Source of the DNA: Salinicola tamaricis
GTDB lineage: Bacteria > Pseudomonadota > Gammaproteobacteria > Pseudomonadales > Halomonadaceae
Direction of reading: 5' to 3'
NCBI RefSeq assembly: GCF_003006155.1
Contig: NZ_CP023559.1
Location: 2,170,001-2,234,000 of the forward strand
Length of the DNA: 64,000 nt
Shown one piece after another: positions 9,396 to 17,864 of the stretch. Made by a program: the position numbers and the translations under genes. The notes under the pieces were generated by a model that worked only from the letters and a program-made list of their open reading frames with translations, had not been told where the DNA came from and ran no database searches. The stretch's first letter is position 1. Every line of letters begins with the position of its first letter.

Positions 9396-10126
9396 TCAGG
9401 CGCCGCGCGGTCGCAGGTGGGCCAGCAGGCGTTTTTCCATCTGGCGGAAGACGAACATGATGCTGAAGGTCAGGCAGAGATAGATCAGGGCGACGAAGAT
9501 GAAGGCCGGAAGGGCGCATAGAAACGTGCGTAGACGTAATAGGCCGCCCCGGTCAGATCCATGATCGTCACCACGCTGGCCACGGCGCTGGCGTGGAGCA
9601 TGAAGATCACCTCGTTGCCGTAGGCGGGCAGTGCGCGGCGAAAGGCGCTGGGCAGGATGATACGGCGCATCATCAGTCCCTTGGACATGCCATAGGCACG
9701 TGCCGCCTCGATCTCGCCCTTGGCGGTGTTCTTGATCGCGCCGCGGAAGATCTCGGTGGTGTAGGCCGCGGTATTCAGCGTGAACGCGATCAGCGCCGGG
9801 TAGAAAGCGTCCTTGAACACCTCCCAGAAGATGGTGTCCTGGATGCCATTGAAGAACACCACGCCATAGTAGACCAGATAGAGCTGGATCAGCAGCGGCG
9901 TGCCGCGGAAGACGTAGGTGTAGGCGTAGATCGGCCACTTGATCCACCACCGCTTGGAGCCGCGGCCGATCGCCAGCGGTACCGCGAGCACGATGCCCAG
10001 CAGTAGACACAGAAACACCAGTTGCACCGTGGTGACCAGGCCGTTCCAGTAGAAGCCCAGGGTGTTGGCGGTGAAGATCGCGTTGCCCGCGAGCAATTGG
10101 GTGAACCAGGCGCTCAGTTGGTCCAT
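9396..10126 (-). CDS. Amino-acid ABC transporter permease, HisM/ArtM type, frameshifted as read
   Basis: An inner-membrane permease of the polar amino-acid family with five or six membrane segments. The EAA loop is clear: EIEAARAYGMSKGLMMRRII. The frame breaks near 9505-9515, and the second frame adds the last hydrophobic segment (ALPAFIFVALIYLCLTFSI) and the C-terminus. The joined length of about 243 residues is normal. The ATG at 10126 lies inside the end of the upstream permease gene (13-base overlap), suggesting translational coupling. Confidence 0.82.
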
Positions 10127-10830
10127 TCGCTGGCCTCCCCGAAACCGGTGCTGTAGCGCTTGCTGAGCTTGGCGAAGCCCCACTCCGAGAGCGAGGCGAT
10201 GAGCAGATAGACCCCCGCCACCGGCAGCATGAACAAGAACGGCTCATGAGTCGCCTTGGTGGCCTCGGCGGCGACCCGCACCATGTCGGTCAGGCCGATG
10301 ATCGAGACCAGCGCGGTGGTCTTCAGCAGCACCATCCAGTTGTTGCCGATCCCCGGCAGCGCATGGCGCATCATCAGCGGGAAGCGCACGCGGCGAAACG
10401 CCAGCCACGGGCCCATGCCGTAGGCGCGGGCGGCTTCCATCTGGCCTTCTTCGACCGACTGGAAGGCGCCCCGGAAGGTCTCGCCCATGTAGGCTCCGAA
10501 GATCAGGCCGATGGTGATGACACCGGCGACGAAGGCATCGACGTTGATGAAGATATCGACATCGAAGGCGTCGTAGAGCTGATCGGTGAGCATGTTGATG
10601 CCGATCTGGCCGCCGTAGAACAGCAACATCATCAGCACCAGGTCCGGCACACCGCGGATCAGCGTGGTGTAGAGGGTGCCGATGGCGTGGATCGCGCGGT
10701 TGCGCGAGAGCTTGGCGCTGGCCGTGAGCAGGCCCAGGATCACCGCCAGCACCAGCGACAACAGCGCCAGTTCGAGCGTGACCATGGCGCCTTCCAGCAG
10801 CCGCGGGCCGTAGCCTTGCAGGTCGATCAT
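10114..10830 (-). CDS. Amino-acid ABC transporter permease, HisQ/ArtQ type
   Basis: An intact 238-residue permease with five hydrophobic segments and an EAA loop, GQMEAARAYGMGPWLAFRRV. It pairs with the HisM-type permease downstream to form the membrane channel of the transporter. The start at 10830 is 10 bases after the ATPase stop, and the 3' end overlaps the next permease by 13 bases, so ATPase, HisQ and HisM are one transcription unit. IRGVPDLVLMMLLFYGG is the typical conserved opening of this subunit. Confidence 0.88.
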   Translation of the reverse strand: MIDLQGYGPRLLEGAMVTLELALLSLVLAVILGLLTASAKLSRNRAIHAIGTLYTTLIRGVPDLVLMMLLFYGGQIGINMLTDQLYDAFDVDIFINVDAFVAGVITIGLIFGAYMGETFRGAFQSVEEGQMEAARAYGMGPWLAFRRVRFPLMMRHALPGIGNNWMVLLKTTALVSIIGLTDMVRVAAEATKATHEPFLFMLPVAGVYLLIASLSEWGFAKLSKRYSTGFGEASEWTN

Positions 10831-10840
10831 GATGGCCGCC

Positions 10841-11612
10841 TCAGTGCTTGGGCGCCAGGAACTGGCGCAGGCGCTCGGAGCGCGGGTTGTCGAGAACCTC
10901 GGCCGGCGCGCCGGACTCTTCGATCACGCCCTGGTGCAGGTAGATCACCTGGCTCGAGACATCGCGGGCGAAGGCGATCTCATGGGTCACCAGGATCATG
11001 GTGCGGCCCTCGTCGGCGAGCCCGCGCATGACCTTGAGCACGTCGCCCACCAGCTCGGGGTCGAGCGCCGAGGTGGGCTCGTCGAACAGCATCACTTCGG
11101 GGTCCATCGCCAGCGCCCGGGCGATCGCGCCGCGCTGCTGCTGGACCGCCCGACATCTGGGTCGGATAGTAGTCGGCGCGCTCCAGCAGGCCGACCCGGT
11201 CGAGCAGCGCCCGGGCTTCGTCGATGGCCTGCTTGCGCGGCTTCTTGAGCACATGCACCGGCGCCTCGATGACGTTCTCGAGCAGCGTCATGTGCGACCA
11301 CAGATTGAAGTTCTGGAACACCATCGAGAGCTTGGCGCGCAGACGTTCGACCTGCTTCCAGTCGGCGGGCTCACGGCCGTGCTTGGTGGGCCGGAAGTGG
11401 ATCGGCTCGTTGTGCACGATCAGCTCGCCCTCGTCGGGCTGTTCGAGCAGGTTCATGCAGCGCAGGAAGGTGCTCTTGCCCGAGCCGGAGGCACCGATCA
11501 GGGTGATGACATCACCCTTGTGAGCCTCGAGAGAGAGGCCCTTGAGCACCTCGTGGGAGCCGAAACGCTTCTTGATGTCGCGCGCCTCGAGCGGGATGGG
11601 GGTCGTGGCCAT
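10841..11612 (-). CDS. Amino-acid ABC transporter ATPase, HisP type, frameshifted as read
   Basis: The nucleotide-binding subunit of the transporter. Walker A GASGSGKS, Q-loop VFQNFNLW, signature QMSGG followed in the next frame by QQQ, Walker B VMLFDEPTSALD and the switch His in VTHE are all present. The frame breaks inside the signature region near 11147-11152. Joined length is about 257 residues, as for HisP. ATG 11612 (MATTP) is preferred over the in-frame GTG at 11624 because MATT is a typical beginning for this subunit. It is the first gene after the 312-base gap from the astE-like gene. Confidence 0.85.
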
Positions 11613-11924
11613 GTGGTCGTCCACCGAATGGGTTGGCTGGCGGGGCCGGCGGCGCGCTCGGGTGTCCGGCTCGCGAAAGTCGGAGTGAGCGGGGCGGCTC
11701 CCTGCCGGGCTGAGAAACGAAATCCCGGAATGGGCGCTAAGAAAAATGCGGCGATTCTATCAGCTTCGGCGCCGGGTGCCAGAGACCTCTGTAGAGGCAG
11801 GCGGCGCTGGCCGGCCCGAGACGGTGGAAAGGCGGTAGGTATGTGACATTCAAAAGTGCTCCTGCGGCTATGTTGTCATTGTTGGATATCCGCGTGGGAT
11901 ATCGTCGCTGTCGATCGTTCGGCC
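11613..11924. promoter_or_regulatory. Upstream region of the amino-acid uptake operon with an inverted repeat
   Basis: No gene is seen in these 312 bases. A perfect 7-bp inverted repeat with a 5-base spacer lies at 11885-11903 (GATATCC-gcgtg-GGATATC), close to the 3' end of the upstream astE-like gene. It could be an operator for the transporter operon. No T tract follows, so it does not look like a terminator. Confidence 0.35.
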
Positions 11925-12916
11925 TCAACCGTCGCCGGGGGCGGCGCAGGGCCGCACCAGCAGCGCGGCGCGGGCGTTGAGTTCGACTCGGGCGTTGGGA
12001 AAGACCACTGCCAGCGGCTCGGGGCCGACCACGAAGCCGCCACCGGTGTCATCCTCGCAGAGCTGCGTGCCCGGGGCGAATTCGGTGAAGTTGGCGACAT
12101 CCTCGGCAAAGGTGAGGCCGAAACGAGGGGTGGTCGCGCATCAGCTCCACCGCGACCTGGAAGAAACGCAGCGCCTCGACATCACCCGCTTCGGGCGCCT
12201 GCCCTGCGGCCAGGCATGCCAGCCAGTGGCGCCATGCCGTCGAGCGCGTCGAGATCGTTGGCACCGAACGGGCGCACCTTGCCCAGCTCCAGGGTATAGG
12301 CTTCGGCGGCATGATAGTGGCGCGAATAGTGCGAAAAGGTCCAGCTGTGCTGATGCTGCAGCAGCACTGCCTGCATTCCGGCGCCGGCCAGCGCCGGCCA
12401 GTGTGAGGTCGGTTGCTGCTCAGTGAAGGGCACCACGGCAAAACGCGGATAGCGGCTGTCGCGAATGGCGGTGTGCATATCGAGATGCAGCGGGCGCGCC
12501 GGATGACGGGCATAGAAGTCGTCGACCCGTTGCATGAGCTGGCGCGCGCGCTCGGGCTCGTCGCCCTCGGCTGCCAGATCGTGCCGGAACAGCCGGTTGA
12601 GATTGGTCTCGACGAAGCGCGTGCCGGCGCGGATCGCCGGCAGGTTGCCCAGAATCACCAGCAGCGGGGCGCCGAGCGTGATCTTCCCGGCCTCGAGCGC
12701 GGCGAGCAGCTCGCCCACCAGCTCGATCGGCGCGGTCTCGTTGCCATGGATACCCGCCGCGATCACCACGCTGCGCGCCTGCGGCGCGGGGCGGGTCGGG
12801 GTCAGCTCGAGCACCCCGGGGGCGAGCGTGCGATAGCGCCCGCCGGCGAGCTCGCCCTGGTGGGCATGGGCGCTCCCGTCCAGGGTCAGCGCCAGCCAGT
12901 CATCGAGCAGGGACAT
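11925..12916 (-). CDS. astE: Succinylglutamate desuccinylase (AstE-like), frameshifted as read
   Basis: AstE removes succinate from N-succinylglutamate, the last step of the arginine succinyltransferase pathway. The sequence has the zinc motif AGIHGNETAPIE, then FVETNLNRLFRHD and LDMHTAIRDSRYPRFA, closely following AstE. Two frameshifts (near 12205 and 12120-12128) divide the last third. The third frame gives NFTEFAPGTQL and VVFPNARVELNARAALLV, the expected ending. Total about 330 residues. No other ast genes are in view, so the symbol rests on sequence resemblance. Position just upstream of the arginine-type transporter supports an arginine catabolic role. ATG 12916 is preferred to GTG 12925. 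Confidence 0.78.
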
Positions 12917-13111
12917 GAGCGTCACGCGCGCGCGGAAAACGGATACCGGGTTCGATCACTCGGGGCCTCGGTGTTACAGGGTGTGCACTCAGATTACCCG
13001 CTTGCCCGGCCGCGACAAGCGCGGCCGTCGACAGACTGAAAAAGCGCGGCCGCATCTTGAAAGCGCCGCGACCTCCAGGCTGCCCGATACTGACTCGCAC
13101 CACGCCCCAGT

Positions 13112-14140
13112 TCAAACGCCGCGAGCGTTGGTATAAAGGGTATAGATCGAGCGGCTGGCGGTCATCAGCAGGCGGTTGCGCTGGGCGCCGACGAAGCACA
13201 GATTGGCGCATACCTCCGGCAGGCGGATACGACCGATACGTTCACCGTCGGGGGCGAAGACCGAAACGCCGTCGCGCCCCTCGCCGCCGGAGACGCTCGC
13301 CCACAGATTGCCATCCACATCCAGGGCGATGCCGTCGTAGGTCTCGTCGTGGCTGGAGACGAGCATCTCGCGCGCGCCCAGCGCGCGGCCCTGCTCGGAA
13401 AGGGCGAAACGCGACACCGAGGCGGGCAGCTCGGGGAAGTGCGAAGGGGCGGTGTCGCTGGCATAGAGGTAGCGGCCATCGGCGGAGAGCGCCAGGCCGT
13501 TTGGCTTGGCCAGTTCGTCGCTGAGCCGCTGCGGCGCATCGAGCGTGTCGTCGACGTAGTAGATCGCCGGCGCTAGCTGCAGCGCGCGCTTGCTGCCCTC
13601 GTAATCGACATGGGCGCCGTAGCCGGGGTCGGTGAAGATCACACCGTCGTTGGGCAGGATCACCAGATCGTTGGGCGCATTGAGCGGTTTGCCCTGGAAC
13701 TCGCTGGCGAGCACGCGGACGCTGCCGTCCCACTCGTAGCGCACCACCCGCGCCGGCGAGTGTTCGCAGACGACCAGACGTCCATGATGGTCGAAGGCAT
13801 TGCCGTTGGCATGGCCGACCCCTTCGCGCAGCACGCTGACGCTACCGCTGGCTTCGTCCCAGCGCATCTGCCGGGCGCGCGGGATATCGCTGAACACCGC
13901 GTAGCGCCCGACCGCGTTCCACGCCGGCCCTTCCAGCCACAGGCCACCGGACCAGTGCCGTTCGAGCGGGGTGTTGAACAGATAGTAAGGCTCGAAGCGC
14001 GCGTCCAGCACCTCCCAGGCCGGATCGGGATAGCGGCTCGGGGTCGGGCCTGCGTCCTGCGCCCAGGCCGTGGGCGAGAGCGCGGCGGTGGCGGCGAGCG
14101 CCGCGCCGGTACCGAGGAAGTGGCGACGGTTCATGTCCAT
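13112..14140 (-). CDS. SMP-30/gluconolactonase family protein with Tat signal
   Basis: A beta-propeller lactonase-like protein of the SMP-30/LRE family, 342 residues. The N-terminus MNRRHFLGTGAALAATAALSPTAWA is a twin-arginine signal, with the R-R-x-F-L core visible, so the folded protein should go to the periplasm. Family stretches include LEGPAWNAVGRYAVFSDIP and KPNGLALSADGRYLYASDT, and a metal-binding Asp or Glu occurs in each. AAGGAG lies 9 bases before ATG 14140. The frame stays open upstream into the lipocalin gene, probably because the lipocalin stop is lost through a miscalled G run at 14201-14205. Confidence 0.8.
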   Translation of the reverse strand: MDMNRRHFLGTGAALAATAALSPTAWAQDAGPTPSRYPDPAWEVLDARFEPYYLFNTPLERHWSGGLWLEGPAWNAVGRYAVFSDIPRARQMRWDEASGSVSVLREGVGHANGNAFDHHGRLVVCEHSPARVVRYEWDGSVRVLASEFQGKPLNAPNDLVILPNDGVIFTDPGYGAHVDYEGSKRALQLAPAIYYVDDTLDAPQRLSDELAKPNGLALSADGRYLYASDTAPSHFPELPASVSRFALSEQGRALGAREMLVSSHDETYDGIALDVDGNLWASVSGGEGRDGVSVFAPDGERIGRIRLPEVCANLCFVGAQRNRLLMTASRSIYTLYTNARGV

Positions 14141-14196
14141 ATGGCGAAGCTCCTTGACGGCAAGAGAACGGGCTCGGGGCGCACATTGATCGGGCG

Positions 14197-14808
14197 TCAG
14201 CCCCCGAGGGGTGTCGGGCTGTGGTGGACAGTGCGCCGGGTCCTGCTCGACGCTGATCAACTCGTCGACAGGGAAGTCCAGCGCCTGGGCGCGATCGAGA
14301 TAGGCCGAGTAGGTGGCCGCGGGCATGGTCGGCTGGCGCGAGAGTATCCACAGGTAGTCGCGGTCGGGGCCCGCCACCAGCGCATGCTGATAGCCCGGGT
14401 CGAGCGCCAGCACGCTGTAACCGGCATAGAAGGGGCCGAAGAAACTGACCTTGAGATGCCCGACATCGGGCTCGCCGGCGAAGCTGGCACGCCCTTCGGC
14501 GCTCTCCCAGCGCTGCTCCTTGGGGTCGTAGCCGCGGTTGATGACCCGAATATCGCCGTCGTCGCGCAGGCTGTAGTTGGCGGTGACGCACTCGAGACCC
14601 GACTCGAAGCCGTGATCGAGGCGAGCGATCTCGTACCACTGGCCGAGATAGTGGTCGATGCGAAATCGGTGACCGGCTGAGTACCTTCCGGCACGCCGGT
14701 ACAGCCGGCCAGCAGCGTGAAGGGCGCGAGCCAGGTCAGGCGCGGATAACGGGCAGACTCGAAGGCAGCAGCACAGGATCCATCCTTGTTGGGCGGCAGC
14801 AGCGCCAC
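14197..14808 (-). CDS. blc: Outer-membrane lipocalin lipoprotein (Blc), frameshifted as read
   Basis: A bacterial lipocalin, a small beta-barrel that binds lipids or lysophospholipids at the outer membrane. The lipobox LLAGC is preceded by a hydrophobic stretch. The lipocalin signature GQWYEIARLDHGFE follows in a second frame after a shift near 14665, and the ending WILSRQPTMPAATYSAYL is typical of Blc. The GTG at 14808 is a weakly supported start. As read the frame runs into the SMP-30 gene. Removing one C from the run at 14201-14205 would give a stop at 14197, the end used here. Confidence 0.7.
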
Positions 14809-15074
14809 GGCTCGGCGTGGCGGAGGTTCGCTAAATCCTAATAGATTGCCCAAATGAGACAAAGTTGCAATACCGGACGATCCTCTCGGCGCTGCCACGA
14901 CTGCCGACGGAAGCCGCTAGCGGGGCGCAAAGAACGATCGTGATGCCGAACCGGTGATGGGTCATGCCGCGAGTCTTGCAGGACGATACCCATGAGAAGG
15001 GAAAGGAGATATGAGAGAAAATGAAAAAGGTGGAAGTAGTAGAAAAGGGGAGATAGTAGGAAAAGGGCAGAAAG

Positions 15075-15111
15075 CGGCGTCGCCGCGCCAGAAGCAAGGG
15101 CGGCGACGCCT
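15075..15111 (-). terminator. Probable intrinsic terminator after the hemerythrin gene
   Basis: An 11-bp perfect stem (15076-15086 with 15100-15110, GGCGTCGCCG paired to CGGCGACGCC) is followed on the minus strand by T-rich sequence starting with GCTTTCTGCCCTTTT. Its position supports the end of the hemerythrin gene at 15126. Confidence 0.55.
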
Positions 15112-15125
15112 GCCGGTACGCTGGG

Positions 15126-15561
15126 TCAACTGCGCGGCGCGCCTCCATCTCCTGCTGGTAGGTCTGGGCCAGCGAGGTCTTGTCGGCATCGCCGAGCACG
15201 CGGCCCGAGCTGGAAGACTTCCTGTTCCTCTTCTTCAGATGGTGTGTCACCAGATGCTGCAGCTTCTTGGCGCTCGCCAGCCAGCCCGGAGAATCGTATT
15301 CGGTGCTTTCCAGGGTTTCGATCAGCTCATCGATCTCATGATGCTCGGCGACGCTATGACGCGCCTTCTCCTGCGTCATGTCGTACTCCATCATCGGGAT
15401 ATACAGCGCGCGCTCCTCGGCGGCGGCGTGATTCTCAAGCTCGGCGCGCAGACGCTTGAACAGCTCGTCGCGGCCTTCGCTGTCGCCGTGGGTCTTCACC
15501 AGCAGGTCCAGCAGCTGGCGCGTTTGTCGTGACTTTCACGCAGGGCTTCGAAAATGGTCAT
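15126..15561 (-). CDS. Hemerythrin HHE-domain protein, frameshifted as read
   Basis: A helical hemerythrin-like domain that would bind a di-iron centre. Ligand motifs seen are ESHDKR (first frame), ENHAAAEERALYIPM, AEHHEIDELIETLE and LVTHHLKE (after correction). ATG 15561 has GAGGAAG upstream. At least three single-base shifts are needed: near 15520, and a compensating pair around 15190-15235 that turns the expected acidic KEEEQEVFQLG into KKRNRKSSSSG. The C-terminal end is uncertain. The stop at 15126 is chosen because a terminator hairpin follows immediately and the length (about 145) fits the family. Neighbours give no role. Confidence 0.7.
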
Positions 15562-16177
15562 GGTCTTCCTCATCCTTGGGGTCGTCCGGGGGCAGCATGA
15601 TGGGCCGCGGTGCCAAAGCCGCCGCCACGCATCGCCGGGTCGGTCGCGACCCACAGCGCGATGCGCCGCATCATGCCTCTAGGTTAGGTCATGCTCGGCC
15701 CCCTCGCACGCTCGCCCGCCATTCCGCCGCCGCACGGCGGCATCACCGGCGGCACTATCGGTGACATGGCCGGTGATATGGCCGGACCCGGGGCGCCCGA
15801 TACGAATAGACGAGCCCTCTCGACGCTATACGGCTGTGGCCCGCGCTACGCGACGCTTTGCCACGCCGGCCTTTTCTTGTCTCACCGCCTATCTCCAACG
15901 AGCCTTGGGATGCGTGGGCTGCCTTGGGCAGCAGTCTCATTTCTCTTGACGTTTTGGTGACTATCTTTGGCAGGTTCCTCGATGAGATAAAAATGATACA
16001 AGCTGTTATTTTAGGGGTGAGAAGTCCAAGTCACGCTGGAGGAGCGTCTCCACAAGGGGTGGCATGGTAGACCAGCATTGCGGCAGCGCGGCGGTCAATT
16101 TCGGAGTCGAACGTGTCCTTGGCGATGAGCAGACCAACAATAAGCTTCCAGGGGATCGGGTGGCGGGGTTGCATGAC
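15562..16177. other. Gene-free interval before the first c-di-GMP locus
   Basis: About 600 bases without a supportable gene; short open frames here show no family resemblance. Base composition becomes clearly more AT-rich from about 15940 (a run of ATAAAAATGATACAAGC type sequence). That is where the promoter for the 16178-21431 operon is most likely to lie, although no hexamer pair is convincing. Confidence 0.45.
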
Positions 16178-16612
16178 ATGCGACAATCGCTGATCGCCTG
16201 TCTTTGCCTCGTCGCGGCGCTTCTCTTCACCGTCAAGAGTCGTGGCGACGATCCTATGGTGGTCCTGATCGCCAATCCGTCAGTCATTCAGACCTCTCTA
16301 TCGCTGGAAACCGTCAGAGCGATCTTTGCCATGCGCCAACGCACCCTGGCCGATGGCCAGGCGGTGCACGTTTTCGTGTTACCGGACGGCGCCCCTTTGC
16401 ATGAGGCTTTTGCCAAGAAGATTCTCGGTGTCTACCCCCATCAACTTCGCCTGGCCTGGGACAGGGCCGTTTTTTCCGGCACCGGACAGGCACCGAACGA
16501 AGTCGCTACGGCCTCGGCGATGCTCGAGGCCGTAGCCTCCACGCCCGGCGGTATCGGCTACGCCTACCGTTCAGAACTGACGAATCAAGTTCGGGTGCTC
16601 GACATTGAATAA
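16178..16612 (+). CDS. Small PstS-like periplasmic protein (locus A)
   Basis: A 144-residue exported protein resembling a minimal phosphate-type periplasmic binding domain. Signal: MRQSLIACLCLVAALLFTVKS. The mature part carries the pattern LETVRAIFAMRQRTLADGQ, then WDRAVFSGTGQAPNEVATA, then PGGIGYAYRSEL. The same pattern (W-x-R-x-V/L-x-F-S-G, P-x-x-V-A-T-A, I/V-G-Y) is found in the 42047 protein. It is about half the length of a real PstS, so transport is unlikely and a sensing or adaptor role is inferred. It is the first of four genes: barrel, GGDEF-EAL and LuxI-fold acyltransferase follow. ATG 16178 is chosen because it directly precedes the signal peptide. Confidence 0.72.
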   Translation: MRQSLIACLCLVAALLFTVKSRGDDPMVVLIANPSVIQTSLSLETVRAIFAMRQRTLADGQAVHVFVLPDGAPLHEAFAKKILGVYPHQLRLAWDRAVFSGTGQAPNEVATASAMLEAVASTPGGIGYAYRSELTNQVRVLDIE

Positions 16613-17798
16613 CGTATTGCGAAGCGCCGTGCCAAGCTGGCTGAGCGCGCTCGGTTTGACGTTGGCAACCCAGGTCCAGGCGATGGAGATGCCGGACACT
16701 TTTCAGGTTCATGGTTTCATGAGCCAGGCGCTGATCTTGACCGATCACAACGACTTCTTCGGCCCGAGCAGTCGTGACACCGGCAGCCTGGAGTACACCG
16801 AGCTGGGGCTCAATGCCTCTTTTCGGCCACGCAGCAATGTGCTGGTGGCGGGGCAGGTGCTGAGTAGGAAAGCTGGGGGCTATGGCGATGCCTGGCAGCC
16901 GACTCTCGACTATGGCGTCATCGACTATCAACTTCTCTCGGAAGAGGAACGCGTTCTTGGACTCCAGGTAGGCAGGTTCAAGAATCCGTTTGGCATCTAT
17001 AACCAAACCCGTGACGTACCCTCGACTCGCGCCGGTATTCTGTTGCCGCAGTCCATCTATTTTGATAGGAGCCGTTCGCTCGGTCTGGCCTCCGACGGCA
17101 TCACGGTGTACGACGAGGAAAGGTTCTCCAAGGGCACACTATATGTCCAGGGCGGGCTAGGTATTCCTCAGGTCAATGGCGATGCCGAAATTTCCCTATC
17201 TCCGACCAAGCCCTCCTTGGATGGGCAGCTCTCCACTATTTTACAGTTACTTTACGCCCACGATGGCGGCCGTATCAATCTTGGGGTCAGCGCTGCCAGA
17301 GTCAGATCAGCGTTCCAGTCCAGGCAGAATCCGAGTGCCAGAGGCGACTTTATCTTTCAGCCGGTCATATTGTCTGCGCAGTACAATGCAGAGAGATGGA
17401 GTTTGACGGCCGAGTATGAATATCAGCACAAGGAGCTGAGAAATTTTGACAACGATATTTATAACGCTGTTACCGACGGGGAAAGTTGGTATGTGCAGTA
17501 TCAGTTCCGCCTGACGCCAGATTGGCAGTGGTTGCTTCGCTATGATCAGACGGTGAGCGATAGAAACGACCGGGAGGGTAAACGCTATGCGAGTGACGGT
17601 CGAGGGCCGAGCTACTCTCGATTCGCGCGAGACTTGACGACCGGCATTAGATGGTCACCCAGTTCTAGATGGATGGTGCAGGCAGAATGGCATCATGTCG
17701 ATGGCACGGCATGGCTCCCAAGACAGGACAACGAGAGTGATGAGGAGACGGTCAGGCGCTGGAATATGCTTCTTTTCCAGACCTCGTATAGCTTCTGA
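16605..17798 (+). CDS. Outer-membrane beta-barrel protein, porin-like (locus A)
   Basis: A 397-residue exported protein with alternating-hydrophobicity strands, many aromatic girdle residues and a terminal Phe (FQTSYSF), all typical of outer-membrane barrels. The leader is SWLSALGLTLATQVQAME. The start appears to be a TTG at 16605 overlapping the preceding stop by 8 bases, which implies translational coupling. It resembles the barrel at 40876 in outline: an opening G-F, then a Q-x-x-S-R turn, then LQVGRFKNPFG against LRAGRLGWDVF. No substrate motif is visible. It may be a surface partner of the adjacent periplasmic protein and cyclase. Confidence 0.75.
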   Translation: MNNVLRSAVPSWLSALGLTLATQVQAMEMPDTFQVHGFMSQALILTDHNDFFGPSSRDTGSLEYTELGLNASFRPRSNVLVAGQVLSRKAGGYGDAWQPTLDYGVIDYQLLSEEERVLGLQVGRFKNPFGIYNQTRDVPSTRAGILLPQSIYFDRSRSLGLASDGITVYDEERFSKGTLYVQGGLGIPQVNGDAEISLSPTKPSLDGQLSTILQLLYAHDGGRINLGVSAARVRSAFQSRQNPSARGDFIFQPVILSAQYNAERWSLTAEYEYQHKELRNFDNDIYNAVTDGESWYVQYQFRLTPDWQWLLRYDQTVSDRNDREGKRYASDGRGPSYSRFARDLTTGIRWSPSSRWMVQAEWHHVDGTAWLPRQDNESDEETVRRWNMLLFQTSYSF

Positions 17799-17864
17799 TG
17801 ATGAGCAAGCAGGAGAAGCCGTACCGGTCAGCTGAAGTGGAAAGCCTTTGCGCTGACGAGCCTG

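Noticed and set aside
15691..15960. Short open frames in the 15.6-16.1 kb interval
   Set aside because: No ribosome binding site, no signal or domain; both strands have equally long alternatives.
16178..16612. Annotation of the small PstS-like protein as a true phosphate transporter subunit
   Set aside because: It is about half the length of PstS and no PstABC genes are near.
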